The notes below the pieces were generated by a model. That model did not search any database and was not told the DNA's origin. It was given only the letters and a program-made list of their open reading frames with translations. Shown here piece after piece: positions 1 through 10,577 of a stretch of 64,000 bases of DNA (its first letter is position 1; each line of letters starts with the position of its first letter). The translations under genes and the position numbers were made by a program. This stretch comes from Coleophoma eucalyptorum (taxonomy: Eukaryota > Ascomycota > Leotiomycetes > Helotiales > Dermateaceae): positions 992,001-1,056,000 of the forward strand of contig JALRME010000009.1 in NCBI GenBank assembly GCA_026120035.1. Reading direction: 5' to 3'.

Positions 1-293
1 AACCCCCTTTCCACTCGCTTAGCTCGATAATACCAAATAGTGTGGAGCGACATCTTTATTCCTCTACCAAAGAAGGCTCCACTCGCTAAAATCGTTCAAG
101 TCCAAGTTAGGATTCGATTCAATTATCTTCTTTTGATCTCTCTCTCTCTCTTTTATTAACTCAGTGCCAGCAATATTGACATCATACCACTCCATCATTC
201 TCACCTTGTATCAATCACATCTACAAACTTAAGAACCCAAGTACAACTTTCAAATCCACACCTATGCCTACATATTTTCTGCCCATTCTATCA
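1..293. other. non-coding edge, probably 3' flank of the first gene
   Basis: No open frame with coding character was seen. It contains a short CT-rich run near 140-155. It lies downstream of the minus-strand gene that stops at 294 and probably includes its 3' untranslated region. Confidence 0.4.
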
Positions 294-1156
294 CTATGTC
301 TCTTGACCTCCCCCGCCCATTCTTCGTTCCTCGTCTCGACCACTGGTCTCCGCTGTAGGCTGAGTCGACTCGTTTGGCAGGCTGTATTGCATCTGCTGCA
401 GGTATGAGGTATCTAATGGTGAAGAGCGAATTGGCATGGGAGCTTGTGGCGGATCTGTTATGTACGAATTCATGTACATGCCGTCTTCTGGTTTGCTAAA
501 ATGGTGGCTGCTAGCAGAAGCTTCGCCGTGGGAATATCGAGGAGTAGACGCATACTCCTGCTGAGTGTGCCCAATATTAAGATACTCGTAGGTTGGAAAT
601 TCATTTATGAACGAGAGGAATTCCGCGTTCGCCTCGAGATTGAAGTTTACCATTTCTTTGAGATCGTCTTCTTCTTTGACCTTCAACTCTTGCTTGACAC
701 TTATGGGCTCTTGCTTGAAGTTGGCCAAGGGCTCGTCGTCATCTACTGAATTGTTGGGATCCTCATAAAGCTCTTCGCCTTTATGTTTTTTGGGGGTCGG
801 AGAGTCACAATGCTCATTCTTTCGTGAACGTCTGGCTGCTGGTTTCGTGGTTGCTGTCGTTGATTGGATACCGTGAGTTCTCATCATTCTCTCGTAACGC
901 TTTGCGCTAATTCAAAGGCAATGTCAGTCACTTTGTACGACGGTAAATCAGAACTGGGCTGAGCTTTGGAAGGAGCTCTACACTTACGCTGCTCCTTTGC
1001 TCACAATTTGGCATTCGTTTGCAACCTGGCCGAAATCAACCTGTGCTCATTAGCATCAGTCAATATGGCACTGGCCCTGCTCACTTTGCCATTGTTGGAA
1101 TATCTGATACAAGAGATCAGGAACTTGAACTGATCTTCGTTGGAGAAATAGGGCAT
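294..1156 (-). CDS. Myb-like domain nuclear protein, cluster member 1
   Basis: Three exons (1156-1085, 1040-988, 906-294) give 245 residues. The N-terminal part, about residues 1-50, is a helical Myb-like domain: MPYFSNEDQ opening, then VDFGQVA directly after intron 1 and AKRYERM after intron 2. This matches the arrangement of the six paralogues in this window. The tail has a basic nuclear-localisation-like stretch (KPAARRSRK, PKKHK), followed by an acidic Pro/Ser/Gln-rich region with three psi-K-x-E motifs (FKQE, VKQE, VKEE) that fit the SUMO consensus. The ATG at 1156 was chosen because it gives the 24-codon first exon also seen in member 2. By family resemblance it probably binds DNA in the nucleus; the target is unknown. 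The Myb-like assignment rests on pattern only, so a profile search is the decisive test. Confidence 0.75.
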
Positions 1157-1904
1157 TATGGGAATTTTGTGTAAATCAATTCCGATTCTTGAGTGCAATG
1201 GTTGAGAGCGTATGACTCGATACGGACGAGAAACTATTCGTGGGTGTGATGGTGGATGGAAAAGACAGTGAAGGAATAGCTGGGACAGAGGCAGTCTCGG
1301 AGAATATGGGAAGACCTCCATATTTCTAAAGTCACAGCGACCTTTCAGATCCCATGTTTCCTTTTTCGTCAAGAAAAGTCCTCTATACAGATGACGCCAC
1401 TTTCCGACTGTTTGCTATTGTTAATGATTCCCTTGCCATGCTAAGCGAAAGAGATATTCGCGCCCTTCCGGACAACCTTCGCATGCACTTCAACATTATA
1501 TCTGCGTGTTTCTTTTCTTCACAGTTATAACTAGCAGTGACGGTGATAGAATACTTTGATTGCTCTGTAGCAGTAAAAGACCTCTATTTAATGCAGCCAG
1601 CCGCCAATAGTACGGATTCATGCCTTCGATGGAATATGGCAAGCTGAAAACCCGTCACAGTCCGAAAGATCATCGCAATCTGAAAAATCACCAGGGTTCT
1701 GAAGGTTCTACTTAGTTGAGCAAACCTTCAAAGTGCCTGAATGATGTCCATACCTGAGAAAGTGAAAATTGGAAAGGATTTGGGTACGAGTAGTGTATGA
1801 GGTTGAACCTTTGCACAGGAAATGTTAGCCAAGGCAGAACTATAAAGCGGGAAAGAACTTACGGATCCACACACTCATACTGAGACTCAATGCCGACTTC
1901 TCGT
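1157..1904. other. intergenic spacer without recognised gene
   Basis: This lies between the start of member 1 and the stop of member 2. Open frames here are short and have no coding character. It should hold the promoter of member 1 and the 3' end of member 2. No clear TATA box or repeat was seen. Confidence 0.5.
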
Positions 1905-2546
1905 TTAATCCTCGTTGTAGAACTCATCATTTGTGAGCTCATCAACATCTGCATGGGCATGATCACTATCGCTTCCACCATCATCTCCTTGGCCATGATC
2001 ACTAGAGCCGGCACCCTCAGCAAGAGTCTCGAGCTTTTTCTCCTGCTTAGCTGAGACATTCTTAGCCTTGGGCTTGGTAACACGCTGCTTGGTAACCTTA
2101 GAAGCGCCGGCCTTGCCTCCGGCCTTGGATTTGACCGACTTATCAACGGCTGTAGCATCAGCAATGGTGACTCCGTCCTTCAGCTTCTCAATGATGGCCT
2201 TAACTCTCGATTTTGCATTCTTCTATATACTCTGTGGTCAGCTATACCTTGGGCACTTTGAAGAGAAGATTGATATGATGTAGAGTCGAAGGGTTAGCAA
2301 TGGACAAAATGCACGGGTTTCGAGAGTCCAGACTTGACCCAGGTCATGAGCAGACCTATGGTGATGATTAACTCACAGCGTATTTCGTGCCAACCAGGTC
2401 AGCAACTTTCTGGTAGTCAACCTAGAAGCTAGAATCAGCATTGTGGTCCGGTTTTACAAAGCGGTTTCGCTTACCTCTGGGACGCCTTCCATAACAGAGA
2501 AGACGGCGGCCAAGTAGGTCATGTCGCCTTGGGAAATGGTTGCCAT
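1905..2546 (-). CDS. Myb-like domain nuclear protein, cluster member 2
   Basis: Three exons (2546-2475, 2421-2377, 2222-1905) give 144 residues. Exon 1 codes for 24 residues (MATISQGDMTYLAAVFSVME...), and exon 2 starts VDYQKVADLVG, the same position and phase as in members 1 and 3. A second, phase-0 intron falls before the K-rich third helix (KNAKSRVKAIIEKL). The tail is Lys/Ala-rich and histone-H1-like (repeated KSK, KVTK, KPKAK), then acidic with a Gly/Ser/Asp/His run. It stops at FYNED. VDYQKVAD is nearly identical to member 3, so the two look like the closest pair. The function is not known; a nuclear DNA-associated role is inferred from charge pattern and fold. Confidence 0.75.
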
Positions 2547-3091
2547 GATTACTGTATCTCGGAAGTAATTTCTTATCAACAGTGATAGTGTTTGTATTGA
2601 TGATTTCTTACTGAAGTAAGTGACTTTGACGTAGAAGTGGTGTGGAGAAGAGACGAAGACTTAGAGTCTGAAGATACCTGATGTTGTGCGAATATTACTA
2701 GCGTGGCTTAGGACTTTGCAGGAAGATTCTATCGCAGCTTCATGGGATCCAGAGCGAGCGAAATCGAGTCTAAATACCAGCCAAGATTCGATCTGACCTT
2801 GATTTTCGGATGCAAAGGGAGTCAGAAGGTGGCTCTCGGTTCTTTGGAATCGACAGTGACGGGCAAGTTTCACTCTCTGAACTATATAGATATCATTACA
2901 TTACTAAATTCTGGTGTATTTTATTGATTTAGTCACATAAGTCCTAGTGAGACATGTATTCATGAAAAGACCACTTTCTCGAAAAGTCTAGATCAAATGC
3001 TACTCCCCTCAAACTCAGGATCTCATGAAAAATCTCATAAACTAGATGCCAGACATTTCCTGTCTTCGTACGGTCTGTGGTACCCAGGGAA
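2547..3091. other. intergenic spacer
   Basis: No convincing gene is seen. The short frames on both strands are opposite each other and lack start or splice support. It probably contains the member 2 promoter and the member 3 terminator. Confidence 0.5.
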
Positions 3092-3767
3092 CTAGATCTC
3101 AAACTTCTTCGTCTTGACGTTCTCCTCTGTAGCAGCATCAGTGTCACTGTCGTCCCGTTGAGCTAAATAGCCGTCAGTCCTCAGATTTAGGTAGTTGAGC
3201 GACTAGAGACTTACTATCGGGGTAACCGGAATCTGGCGTTCCAGTTCCAGTCCAGAGGCGCTGCTTCTGTCGCTCGTAGTCCTCCTCATCTCTTTCGCCT
3301 TCGTCCTCAACCTCAAGCTCAGAAGGGTAGTTCTCGTCAACCGTCTTCGCATCGATACCTTTTTGAGACATCTTTCTGTTTCGTCGTGGACGAGACTCTC
3401 TATGTAAGGTGTAATCATCTGAATCCTGCCTGCCACGCTTCTTTTGTGTTACACTGTTGCGTGAGGGCTCATTCTTGGACGAGCCTGGACTGCCGCCAGA
3501 TGGTGCAGAAGCTTGAAGCTTTTGCAAAAAATTCTTAAAAGCTTGTTTGGCATTGCCCTTGTACCTGATTCCCACGGCATCTGCAACTTTCTGATAGTCG
3601 ACCTGTAGGTCGTGTGAAGTATCAGTACCATATGGCGAAGTACTTTTTATTTCTCTTTACGAGGCATGAGAACGACTTACGGCAGGAACATCCTTCATCT
3701 GTATGAGAACAGCTATCACAAGTCTCTGCTCCTGGTCGGTCAAAGTGAGTTTTTTCTGTGGCGTCAT
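3092..3767 (-). CDS. Myb-like domain nuclear protein, cluster member 3
   Basis: Three exons (3767-3681, 3602-3215, 3162-3092) give 181 residues. Exon 1 has 29 codons and ends before VDYQKVADAVG, the conserved intron site. The domain continues without the second intron of member 2 (YKGNAKQAFKNFLQKL). The tail is Ser/Gly-rich, then has basic KKRGRQ and RPRRNRK stretches and an acidic EVEDEGERDEEDYE segment. The last intron (52 nt) has a GTAAGT donor, a CTGAC branch and a TAG acceptor. Splicing it replaces a run-on frame with a short acidic end that stops after KKFEI. This is a probable nuclear protein of unknown target. Confidence 0.75.
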
Positions 3768-5051
3768 TTTGGACTGAAATAAAGGCCTTTTTTGAGGTGT
3801 GATTGACTGGACGTTAAGTGACTGTATTGTTAAGCAGTGTTTGGAAAGGTTGCAAAGTAGAAACCATATGGAGAGGAAGCGCAGAGGAAAGTATGTGTGA
3901 ACGAGACTATACATTATTGTGAGCATATTATTAATGTACTTCTTGCGCTTTCTATTCCACTACCGTGCTTGAAGATGCTGGCACACTCCAAGTACTCGAG
4001 ATGGAAGGCAACAGCTCTTCGCTTAAAGTTACGTCGAATTATATCACAAGCTGCGAGATGTTGCTGCTTTTACCAGCTGTCACTGAGATGTGCAAACCTG
4101 GTTATCTACCTGCATATGCACAAGTAGGCTGGCGATCGGTGGAAGCTGTGTTACCGTCCATATACAGTTGCGAACTTGAACAAGTGAAATGCCTAAAAAT
4201 GCAATCGCAGCCAGCTTTACCGTTTTATATATAGTGCCTTATTTACGGTAATTATTATAGAGGTTGCAGCTCCCTCTAAGCGGCCTGTATTGTGAAACAA
4301 TGTTATGGCTCGACCTTGCTTTTGACAGGCCTGCATATCGAGGGCAGTAAGATGCAAGTGCATTGACTCACATGTCTACTCCTAATTTGTATTCCAGGGG
4401 AAGAAACACAATAAAGGGGCACAAGGACTGTCATTATCCATGGATAACGAAGGTCTTGTTCGTTTTCCAATTTGCTACTAAATTACTATGAAAACATCAC
4501 TATGTATACCTATGAATGGCGAAGGCCAAGTTCGTTTTCCAATTTACTATGACATAACTTTGGGAAATATACAGCTGTGAAAAGTTATTACACATAACTA
4601 TGAATTACGAAGGTCAAGTTCATTTTCCAATTTGCTATTGCATGACTGTGAAAACATCACTATGCATACCTATGAATAACGAAGGTCTGTTTCGTCTTCC
4701 AAATTTCTATGAAATACCTTAGCTTTGAAGATGTTATCACATATACCTATAGATAACGAAGATCTAGTCCGTTTTTAATTTTCCATGGCATATCTTAGCT
4801 TTGAAAGAGTCATCACATATACGTCTGAATAACGAAGGTCGCAACGATCTTTCTTAATTCGCTACGAATAACTCATCAAGTAACCATCTTCAGATATTCC
4901 GATCTCTAACCATCCGAAAGCATATATTCTCAGCAAAGATGCTGAATTATGCACCGAAAAAGAACTTGCAGAAAAGGAGAACAGAGAAAATGTGCCAGAC
5001 TTTAACTCTAGCCATCACCACTACAGCTGCAGAGATGTGCATAATATGCTT
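3768..5051. other. spacer holding a degenerate tandem repeat
   Basis: No gene was recognised. Small plus-strand frames near 3900-4230 have no domain or splice support. The second half is occupied by the tandem repeat described separately. Confidence 0.5.
4438..4860. repeat. degenerate minisatellite, six copies of about 75 bp
   Basis: The core TGAATAACGAAGGTC, followed by GTTCGTTTTCCAATTT and then an AACATCACTATGTATA-like end, recurs six times with mutations. The CGAAGG or CGAAGA core of each copy begins at 4448, 4520, 4608, 4680, 4757 and 4833, so the spacings are 72, 88, 72, 77 and 76. The last two copies are the most diverged. No open frame runs through all copies. Confidence 0.85.
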
Positions 5052-5699
5052 TTACGCCGCATCCTCCTCCGGAAACTCACCAGAGCTCTCCTTATCGTTG
5101 GTAAATGCCTCCTCGTCCTCTTCGAGGTCCTCCTCCTTGAGGGCAGCCTTGGACTCGCCCTTTACAGTGGCTCTAGCCTTTCCCTTTGTACCATTCGTGA
5201 TCTTGATCTTCTTAATCGTAGTACGGGACGCGGAAGCATTACCCTCAGAACTCTTGCTCTTTGTCTTGGTAGCAATCTGGTCTTTGCCACAGTTGGAAGA
5301 AGACTTAGGAACAAATGCACCAGCAGCCGCATTCTTGGTTGTACAGCTAATACGGATACCATATTCCTTCTTGAGAGCAGCAATTTTATTGCCAACGGTG
5401 CCGGTGGAGAAGCCCAAAATCGCAGCGGCTCTAGCCTTGTCAACCTTTAATGAATTTTGTCAGTATATGATTTCAAAAGCAATTCCTGTTTCTTTTATGT
5501 GACAAAAGTATGAGAGATATGATGAAAGGTTATCTGAGATATCCTATATATGGATGCGATGCTCTGAATGATAGAAGGGGTAGTTACTTACGTAGATTTG
5601 TTCATTGTTGGAGGCCATCAGACAAGCTGCAAGCAACTTGAAATTATTGGCTTTCATCTTACCAAGATCTAGAGAGCCATCTTCATTTGCAGTGGCCAT
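5052..5699 (-). CDS. Myb-like domain nuclear protein, cluster member 4
   Basis: Two exons (5699-5592, 5444-5052) give 166 residues. The first exon has 36 codons and ends before VDKARAAAILGFSTGTVGNK, the conserved phase-0 intron site. The helix-turn-helix character is strong here (ARAAAILGFSTGTVGNKIAALK). The tail is Lys/Thr/Ser-rich (KTKSKSSEG, TTIKKIKITNGTKGKAR) and ends in an acidic run, EEDLEEDEE, then EFPEEDAA. The acceptor is AAAG rather than TAG/CAG, which is less usual but gives the only frame that matches the paralogues. It is probably a nuclear DNA-binding protein; the target is unknown. Confidence 0.7.
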
Positions 5700-7844
5700 C
5701 GTGGGCAGTATGGTGGAGTCTTATTTTGAGGATACGGTGATGAGGTTCGGATCTAGAAATCGAGCCTAATTAGTGGGCCTGTTCCTTGGATATTCAAGAT
5801 CAACTGGAAGGGATTGCTGTTTTGGCAGTTCAATACACTTGAATGCTTATCAATTGATGTGAGATTGTGGTTGTTGGTGAGAGAAGATGGAAGGAGATGT
5901 TGCGCATCAGCTTCAGCGTCACGAAGGAAGAGTAGAGTTCGCGGGTGGGCCCCGCAAATTTTACTCACCTTCAGTGGCTGCCTCTCTACCTCACCATTTT
6001 GATATCAACTTCATAACAGTACAGTAGCATGCGCTAGAAATACCCCGGTATTAGTTTCTGCCACACATTACTTATCAACAACGATATCTGTTGAGACAGT
6101 ATCTCGAGCAGCTCGCTTGACTTTTCTAGAAAGATTTTCCCTCTGACGATATAAATTCCATATTTTCAGCTGTTCAATGGCTATCTATGTATACATATAG
6201 TGATTGTTGCAGGAATATCAGATAAATTTCTCTACAAAGACGGGTTTCCGTCGGATTTTACCTGCGTTCTCTTTCTAAACCTAAGCGAGGCTGTACGGAC
6301 TTCAATCAGGGCGGTATGTAAGCAAACTTGACAATAGTCAGAGCACCAGGGTTCCGGAGCCTGTGACCACTTTATATCGTTTTTTACCCAGTGTTCAACT
6401 GATTCTGAATGTTTTCATACCAAAAATAGCTCCTCAGGAATTTAGGTATGAAATCTATAGGACTGAGTACAGGGCAAGTGATGACCGTCAAAATATTTGC
6501 CCCATATGAAATTCTCCTAACTCACCCGTTATATAAAGGCATCTGGCACAAACTCCCTATCTCGCTTGATACTTTCCTATAGATAATATTGTTAGTAGAC
6601 TTCTCACCTTGATCTTATTACAAAGGATAAATCCTACTATTAGGTCTGTAATTAGACTTTACTAGCTCTTTATGTCCGGTAAGTTCTTATGAATAGTATG
6701 AAGAGGGGTTCTAGAATGTGACATAGTAGTGCAAAGAGCTATTCTAGGGTGTAAGATTAAAAGGCAAGAAGTTAGAGTACTGCTTCAGGTAAAATGTAAG
6801 AAACTCTTTGCCAGCTGCGGAATGCTTCAGACATAATATTAACGAAAATTTCAGTATTAAATAGGTGGATAAGTATAGTGTCTAAGAGCTTAACTTAAAC
6901 ATGGCGGATATTTTTGTAAAATAGGAGGAATCTAATATATCCATATTGATAGTCACAATTCACGGTGTTCATAGCAGCCGAGATACCATTAGCTGAAATC
7001 CGGCATCCTTGAAATTAAGCGAATGTAAAACTGTCAAACTTTGGAGCATGTTGCGGGATTTGTAGACCCGATTCTTAGCAGAATGGAACTCCACTCAGTG
7101 CAGATTAAAGTAGATCTTCTTATGATTCTGCATTCGTAGCGGATATCTAGATGATTTCTCTGCAAATCCAACTGTAAAAAGGCTGCTTGTGAGAAGCCCA
7201 GAGACGCGATTAGGCATAAGACCAGTCTTAGAATTATGTGGCCACTTAAACCAGGTACTATACCGTCGAAGCATAGCTTGGGGAGGGGAATGGGGGGTTT
7301 AGAATTTCCAGGGCCAGCTGCTTGGAAGCCAATTACAGCAGGATTTGAAATGCAAGACCTCGAAGTCTTTTGTTGAAAAAGTAGAAATTATTCTGTGAGG
7401 TTGGCTGACTGATCTTGCTGGAAGTCTTTGCATTATCGCTGTGCTAGAACTAGTAATTCATTCGAGTTCACCAATATGTAAGGGAATGAAAGGGTTATGA
7501 AATCAAGTCCATTGCTCTTTTCAGATCGAAGAGAACCGACGAAGTGTAAGTGTAGTACAAAAGAAAGGTCGATGGTCTTGTGCAAATAAGACTACTCCCT
7601 CCAGAGAAGAGATTAAGCACTCTGTGACTTCATTGCCAACCTGAACCTTCAAAGATCTAAGCGCAGAGGTTCTCCCAGTACATGAAATATGAAAGCATCC
7701 CCAAAGCAGCTAGTTTCCCAGAAAGATCACTCTCAACTCAGTATTGTTACTTGTGACGTAAATCTAAATGGAGAGTGAGTAGTAATTAGCAAAAAATAGA
7801 AAGAAGCACTCACTAATAACCTCATAAGTGACTAAGGAAGAGAC
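5700..7844. other. long AT-rich spacer without recognised gene
   Basis: More than 2 kb separate members 4 and 5. By eye it is AT-richer than the genes and stops are frequent in all frames. I could not recognise a transposon, tRNA or gene. It could be decayed repeat DNA, but that is only a guess from composition. Confidence 0.45.
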
Positions 7845-8504
7845 CTAGAGTTCCTCCACGTCACCAGCATCGTAGAACTTTTCTTCTTCATCGGTGTCAG
7901 CATAGGTCTGAGCCTCATCGAAGTTTCTGAAGCCAGAATCGTTATCGTCATAGCCAGCGTTGGCCTCGTCTTTGACAGAGGCAAGGTCATGGTCGGCAGG
8001 GAATTTGACAGCCAACTCATCTTGCTGATCGCTGAGAGCGAGAGCCGCAGTAGCGAAAGCCACCTTGGATGCCTTGCCATTCTTGGGCTTCGTTGGAGTC
8101 TTCTTGACTTTTTTGGGTGCCTTGTTCGTGCCAGTGCTGCTACCGCTGCCACTGCTGCTAGCCTCGACCTTGGGCTTGCGACCTCCTGATCCTCCAGCCT
8201 TGGCTACGCTGTAGTCGTCGGTATAGCCGAGACGCTTCTTGATCTGGCCAAAACGAACTTTGGCAGTATTCGCATTGGAGTATCCATTCTTCTCAGCGAC
8301 CAGATCCCAATCGACCTTGATATCGTAGTTAGCTTCAAGAATTCTGAAGTGGAAGTGAAAACTGTAACAGGTGGCTACAAAGGCAGGAAGCAGTAACAAG
8401 GTATAACATACATCAGGCTTTGTCTTCTGATTGGACAGAATTGACAGGAAGAGGAAGGCCTCCTTGGTAGTGGGTGGCGTAGGTTCAGAAGTGTTCGAAG
8501 GCAT
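7845..8504 (-). CDS. Myb-like domain nuclear protein, cluster member 5
   Basis: Two exons (8504-8412, 8315-7845) give 187 residues. Exon 1 has 31 codons (MPSNTSEPTPPTTKEAFLFL...) and ends before VDWDLVAEKNGYSNANTAKVRF, at the conserved phase-0 intron site. The intron is 96 nt with a GTATGT donor, a GCTAAC branch and an AAG acceptor. A longer uninterrupted frame reads through it, but that would insert an unrelated segment into the domain. The tail is Gly/Ser/Thr/Lys-rich (KAPKKVKKTPTKPK), then acidic (FDEAQTYADTDEEE). It carries one SUMO-like VKDE motif. Function unknown; probably nuclear. Confidence 0.75.
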   Translation of the reverse strand: MPSNTSEPTPPTTKEAFLFLSILSNQKTKPDVCYTLLLLPAFVATCYSFHFHFRILEANYDIKVDWDLVAEKNGYSNANTAKVRFGQIKKRLGYTDDYSVAKAGGSGGRKPKVEASSSGSGSSTGTNKAPKKVKKTPTKPKNGKASKVAFATAALALSDQQDELAVKFPADHDLASVKDEANAGYDDNDSGFRNFDEAQTYADTDEEEKFYDAGDVEEL

Positions 8505-8559
8505 GCTAATAGACGCAATCAGCTTTGCCCACACGTGATCCTGAAACAAGTGAACTTAC
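8505..8559 (-). promoter_or_regulatory. probable 5' UTR intron of cluster member 5
   Basis: A GTAAGTTC donor (8559) and a CTATTAG acceptor one base before the ATG define a 54-nt intron, with GCTGAT as a branch candidate. The donor context is repeated 160 bases upstream, at 8711-8720. Confidence 0.5.
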
Positions 8560-10577
8560 GTTGTGGTTTGAATTTTTGCTTATGCTTGGAGGTTATGTTA
8601 GCTTTGTTGTAAAGAAGAAGAAAATGTGAAGAGGTTCTGGGCAGTTTGATGTAAAGGTAAGGGCAATGCAGCCAAGTGGCTTAGGCTGCGAGATTTGAAA
8701 GAATCTTCATTGAACTTACGTTACAATTTGTGGTTCTGCCTGACGAAAATTTAGCCTTTATATGTCAAGAAGAAGAAGATAGGAAGAAATTTTGGAAGGG
8801 TTTTTGCTAACTTTGAAGAATTTCGGAATCAAGCCGAGAAGCCTAGATCCGGAGCATTCTAGAAGCTATTAAAGTGGCATAGGTTGGAAGTGAAACATCC
8901 AAGTATGAAATAATGAAGTGCCCGTAGCTTCATTCACCAAGCTTCTTGCAATGGCTGGATTTTATATCGAAATAGGCATTATCAAAGGTCGATTAGGGCT
9001 CTAAATCAGAAAGTACACTCCTTATTTCTTTACTTCCGTTACTATGCATAGAAATCAATCCTCCTATATCTATGAACAAAGGAGAGTCCAAACACTGCGT
9101 AATTGCTGTAGACTGTAAACTGCAAGATAGTATAAACTTCCAGGATCACAAGTATTTAGAAAATTCTACTTGCTACGCCTTACACATGTTCTCCTGCATT
9201 TTTCCCTGCACATTATTATGCGCGCCAACTTTCCCCATAAACTGAGCCGTGCCGATCGCTTAATTCTTATTCCAATGCATCTAAGTCCAAGACCCAGTCC
9301 AAGCACACCTGCACCTAGATCAATCTAGCAAGGCATGGGACTGCAGCACGATAAGAAAAAGAAGCAATCAAAAGAAAGTCTGTAACATTCCTTGACATCA
9401 GTCTCCTTCAAGTATTGCCTCTAGCTATTATTACCATCGCTGCAAGTGGAGGCGACACCATCAAGAGGTAAAATTGCTATTGGACGACTGGAAACCCATC
9501 CATCCCTAAGTAACAAGACAACTCACAACGGCTCGGAATTGATTTTTAAATCCATATATTCTAATTTAGTATTGCTTTGAAAGAAGCACGTCCAGTATCC
9601 AGCCATAAAAAGAAAACAAAAGTTAAGGTTTGCAATCAGCTGGAAGAAAATCATAATCTAGCTCCAGATATGTTAGTTCCTTTCAACAGCATTGCCTGGC
9701 TAAGTAAATTCCTAAGAGACCAAGTGACTTGATATCCTGGGGACGGGACTTTGCAAAATCAAGGTACAAGAACAGGGAAATCTCACTCAATAGAACACCT
9801 CGTCTTCTCTAACACTATATTGATACATGCGAGTCCAACGCACATAACCCTGAAGTGCCAAGACGCACCCGAAAAGCCTTATCATATGGTCTCTAATGGG
9901 TAGTTATCACTAACGATACAATCCTCCAAGTTGTACAAGTAAGCTGATTCCTTTTTATCGTCCCTGCTGAAATAAGCTAGCAAATGCGGTTTGCCTCAGG
10001 ACCTCGGAATTTGGCATATCTTGAAGTCGGTGAAAACACTAACCGTGTGTTATCAATCTATCTTACCTCATGCAATCGCCCGCCGAAGATTGCGTGAGTT
10101 GCCTGAGATATCTGCACCAATTTAGCTGAGCTTGCTCTTTCGGAAGACAAAAAATCAACTTACGAGCTCAATGCTGCTTTAACATCTCCTTTTATTGGTA
10201 TTTCTCGCTCGGCAGTCATACTCTCTCGCATCCGACTAAATTACATCACGGAGCACTTGGGAAATATCGAGGATCTCGCCTACTGTTCCTTGCTAGATTC
10301 GAGTATGCATATGTTATGCGCTATCTCATGTACGCCGCCGTCGGTGTATGGGAACATGGGTCATGGGATAGAATGGCCTTCACATCAGCAAACAGAGGAT
10401 TGGAAATGGAGGGTTAAAGCAGCCATTAAGAGCTTTGTGGAGGAGAACTCCGAGCAGGTCGACTTGTAAGTTAGAGAATTTGTCGCTATTGTAGATACAG
10501 TGTTGAAGAATAGAATAAGTGTCAGTAATCGAATATCTTGAAGTCTATGCTGCAGTATGCTAACGCAGTTTCAAAGC
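8560..10577. other. long AT-rich spacer without firm gene
   Basis: It contains the promoter and leader of member 5 and about 1.5 kb with no coding signal. A short frame at about 10300-10470 (ending KSFVEENSEQVDL next to a GTAAGT) has slight coding character. I could not connect it to the downstream BTB gene with a consistent frame. Confidence 0.4.

Noticed and set aside
3897..4234. Two overlapping plus-strand frames
   Set aside because: No domain, no splice or start support, and they lie in a spacer next to the repeat.
5753..6002. Short frames on both strands upstream of member 4
   Set aside because: They overlap the promoter region and have no recognisable sequence features.
10257..10469. 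Possible first exon of the BTB-like gene
   Set aside because: It begins with TTG. The following GTAAGT could not be joined to the BTB exon with a convincing frame.
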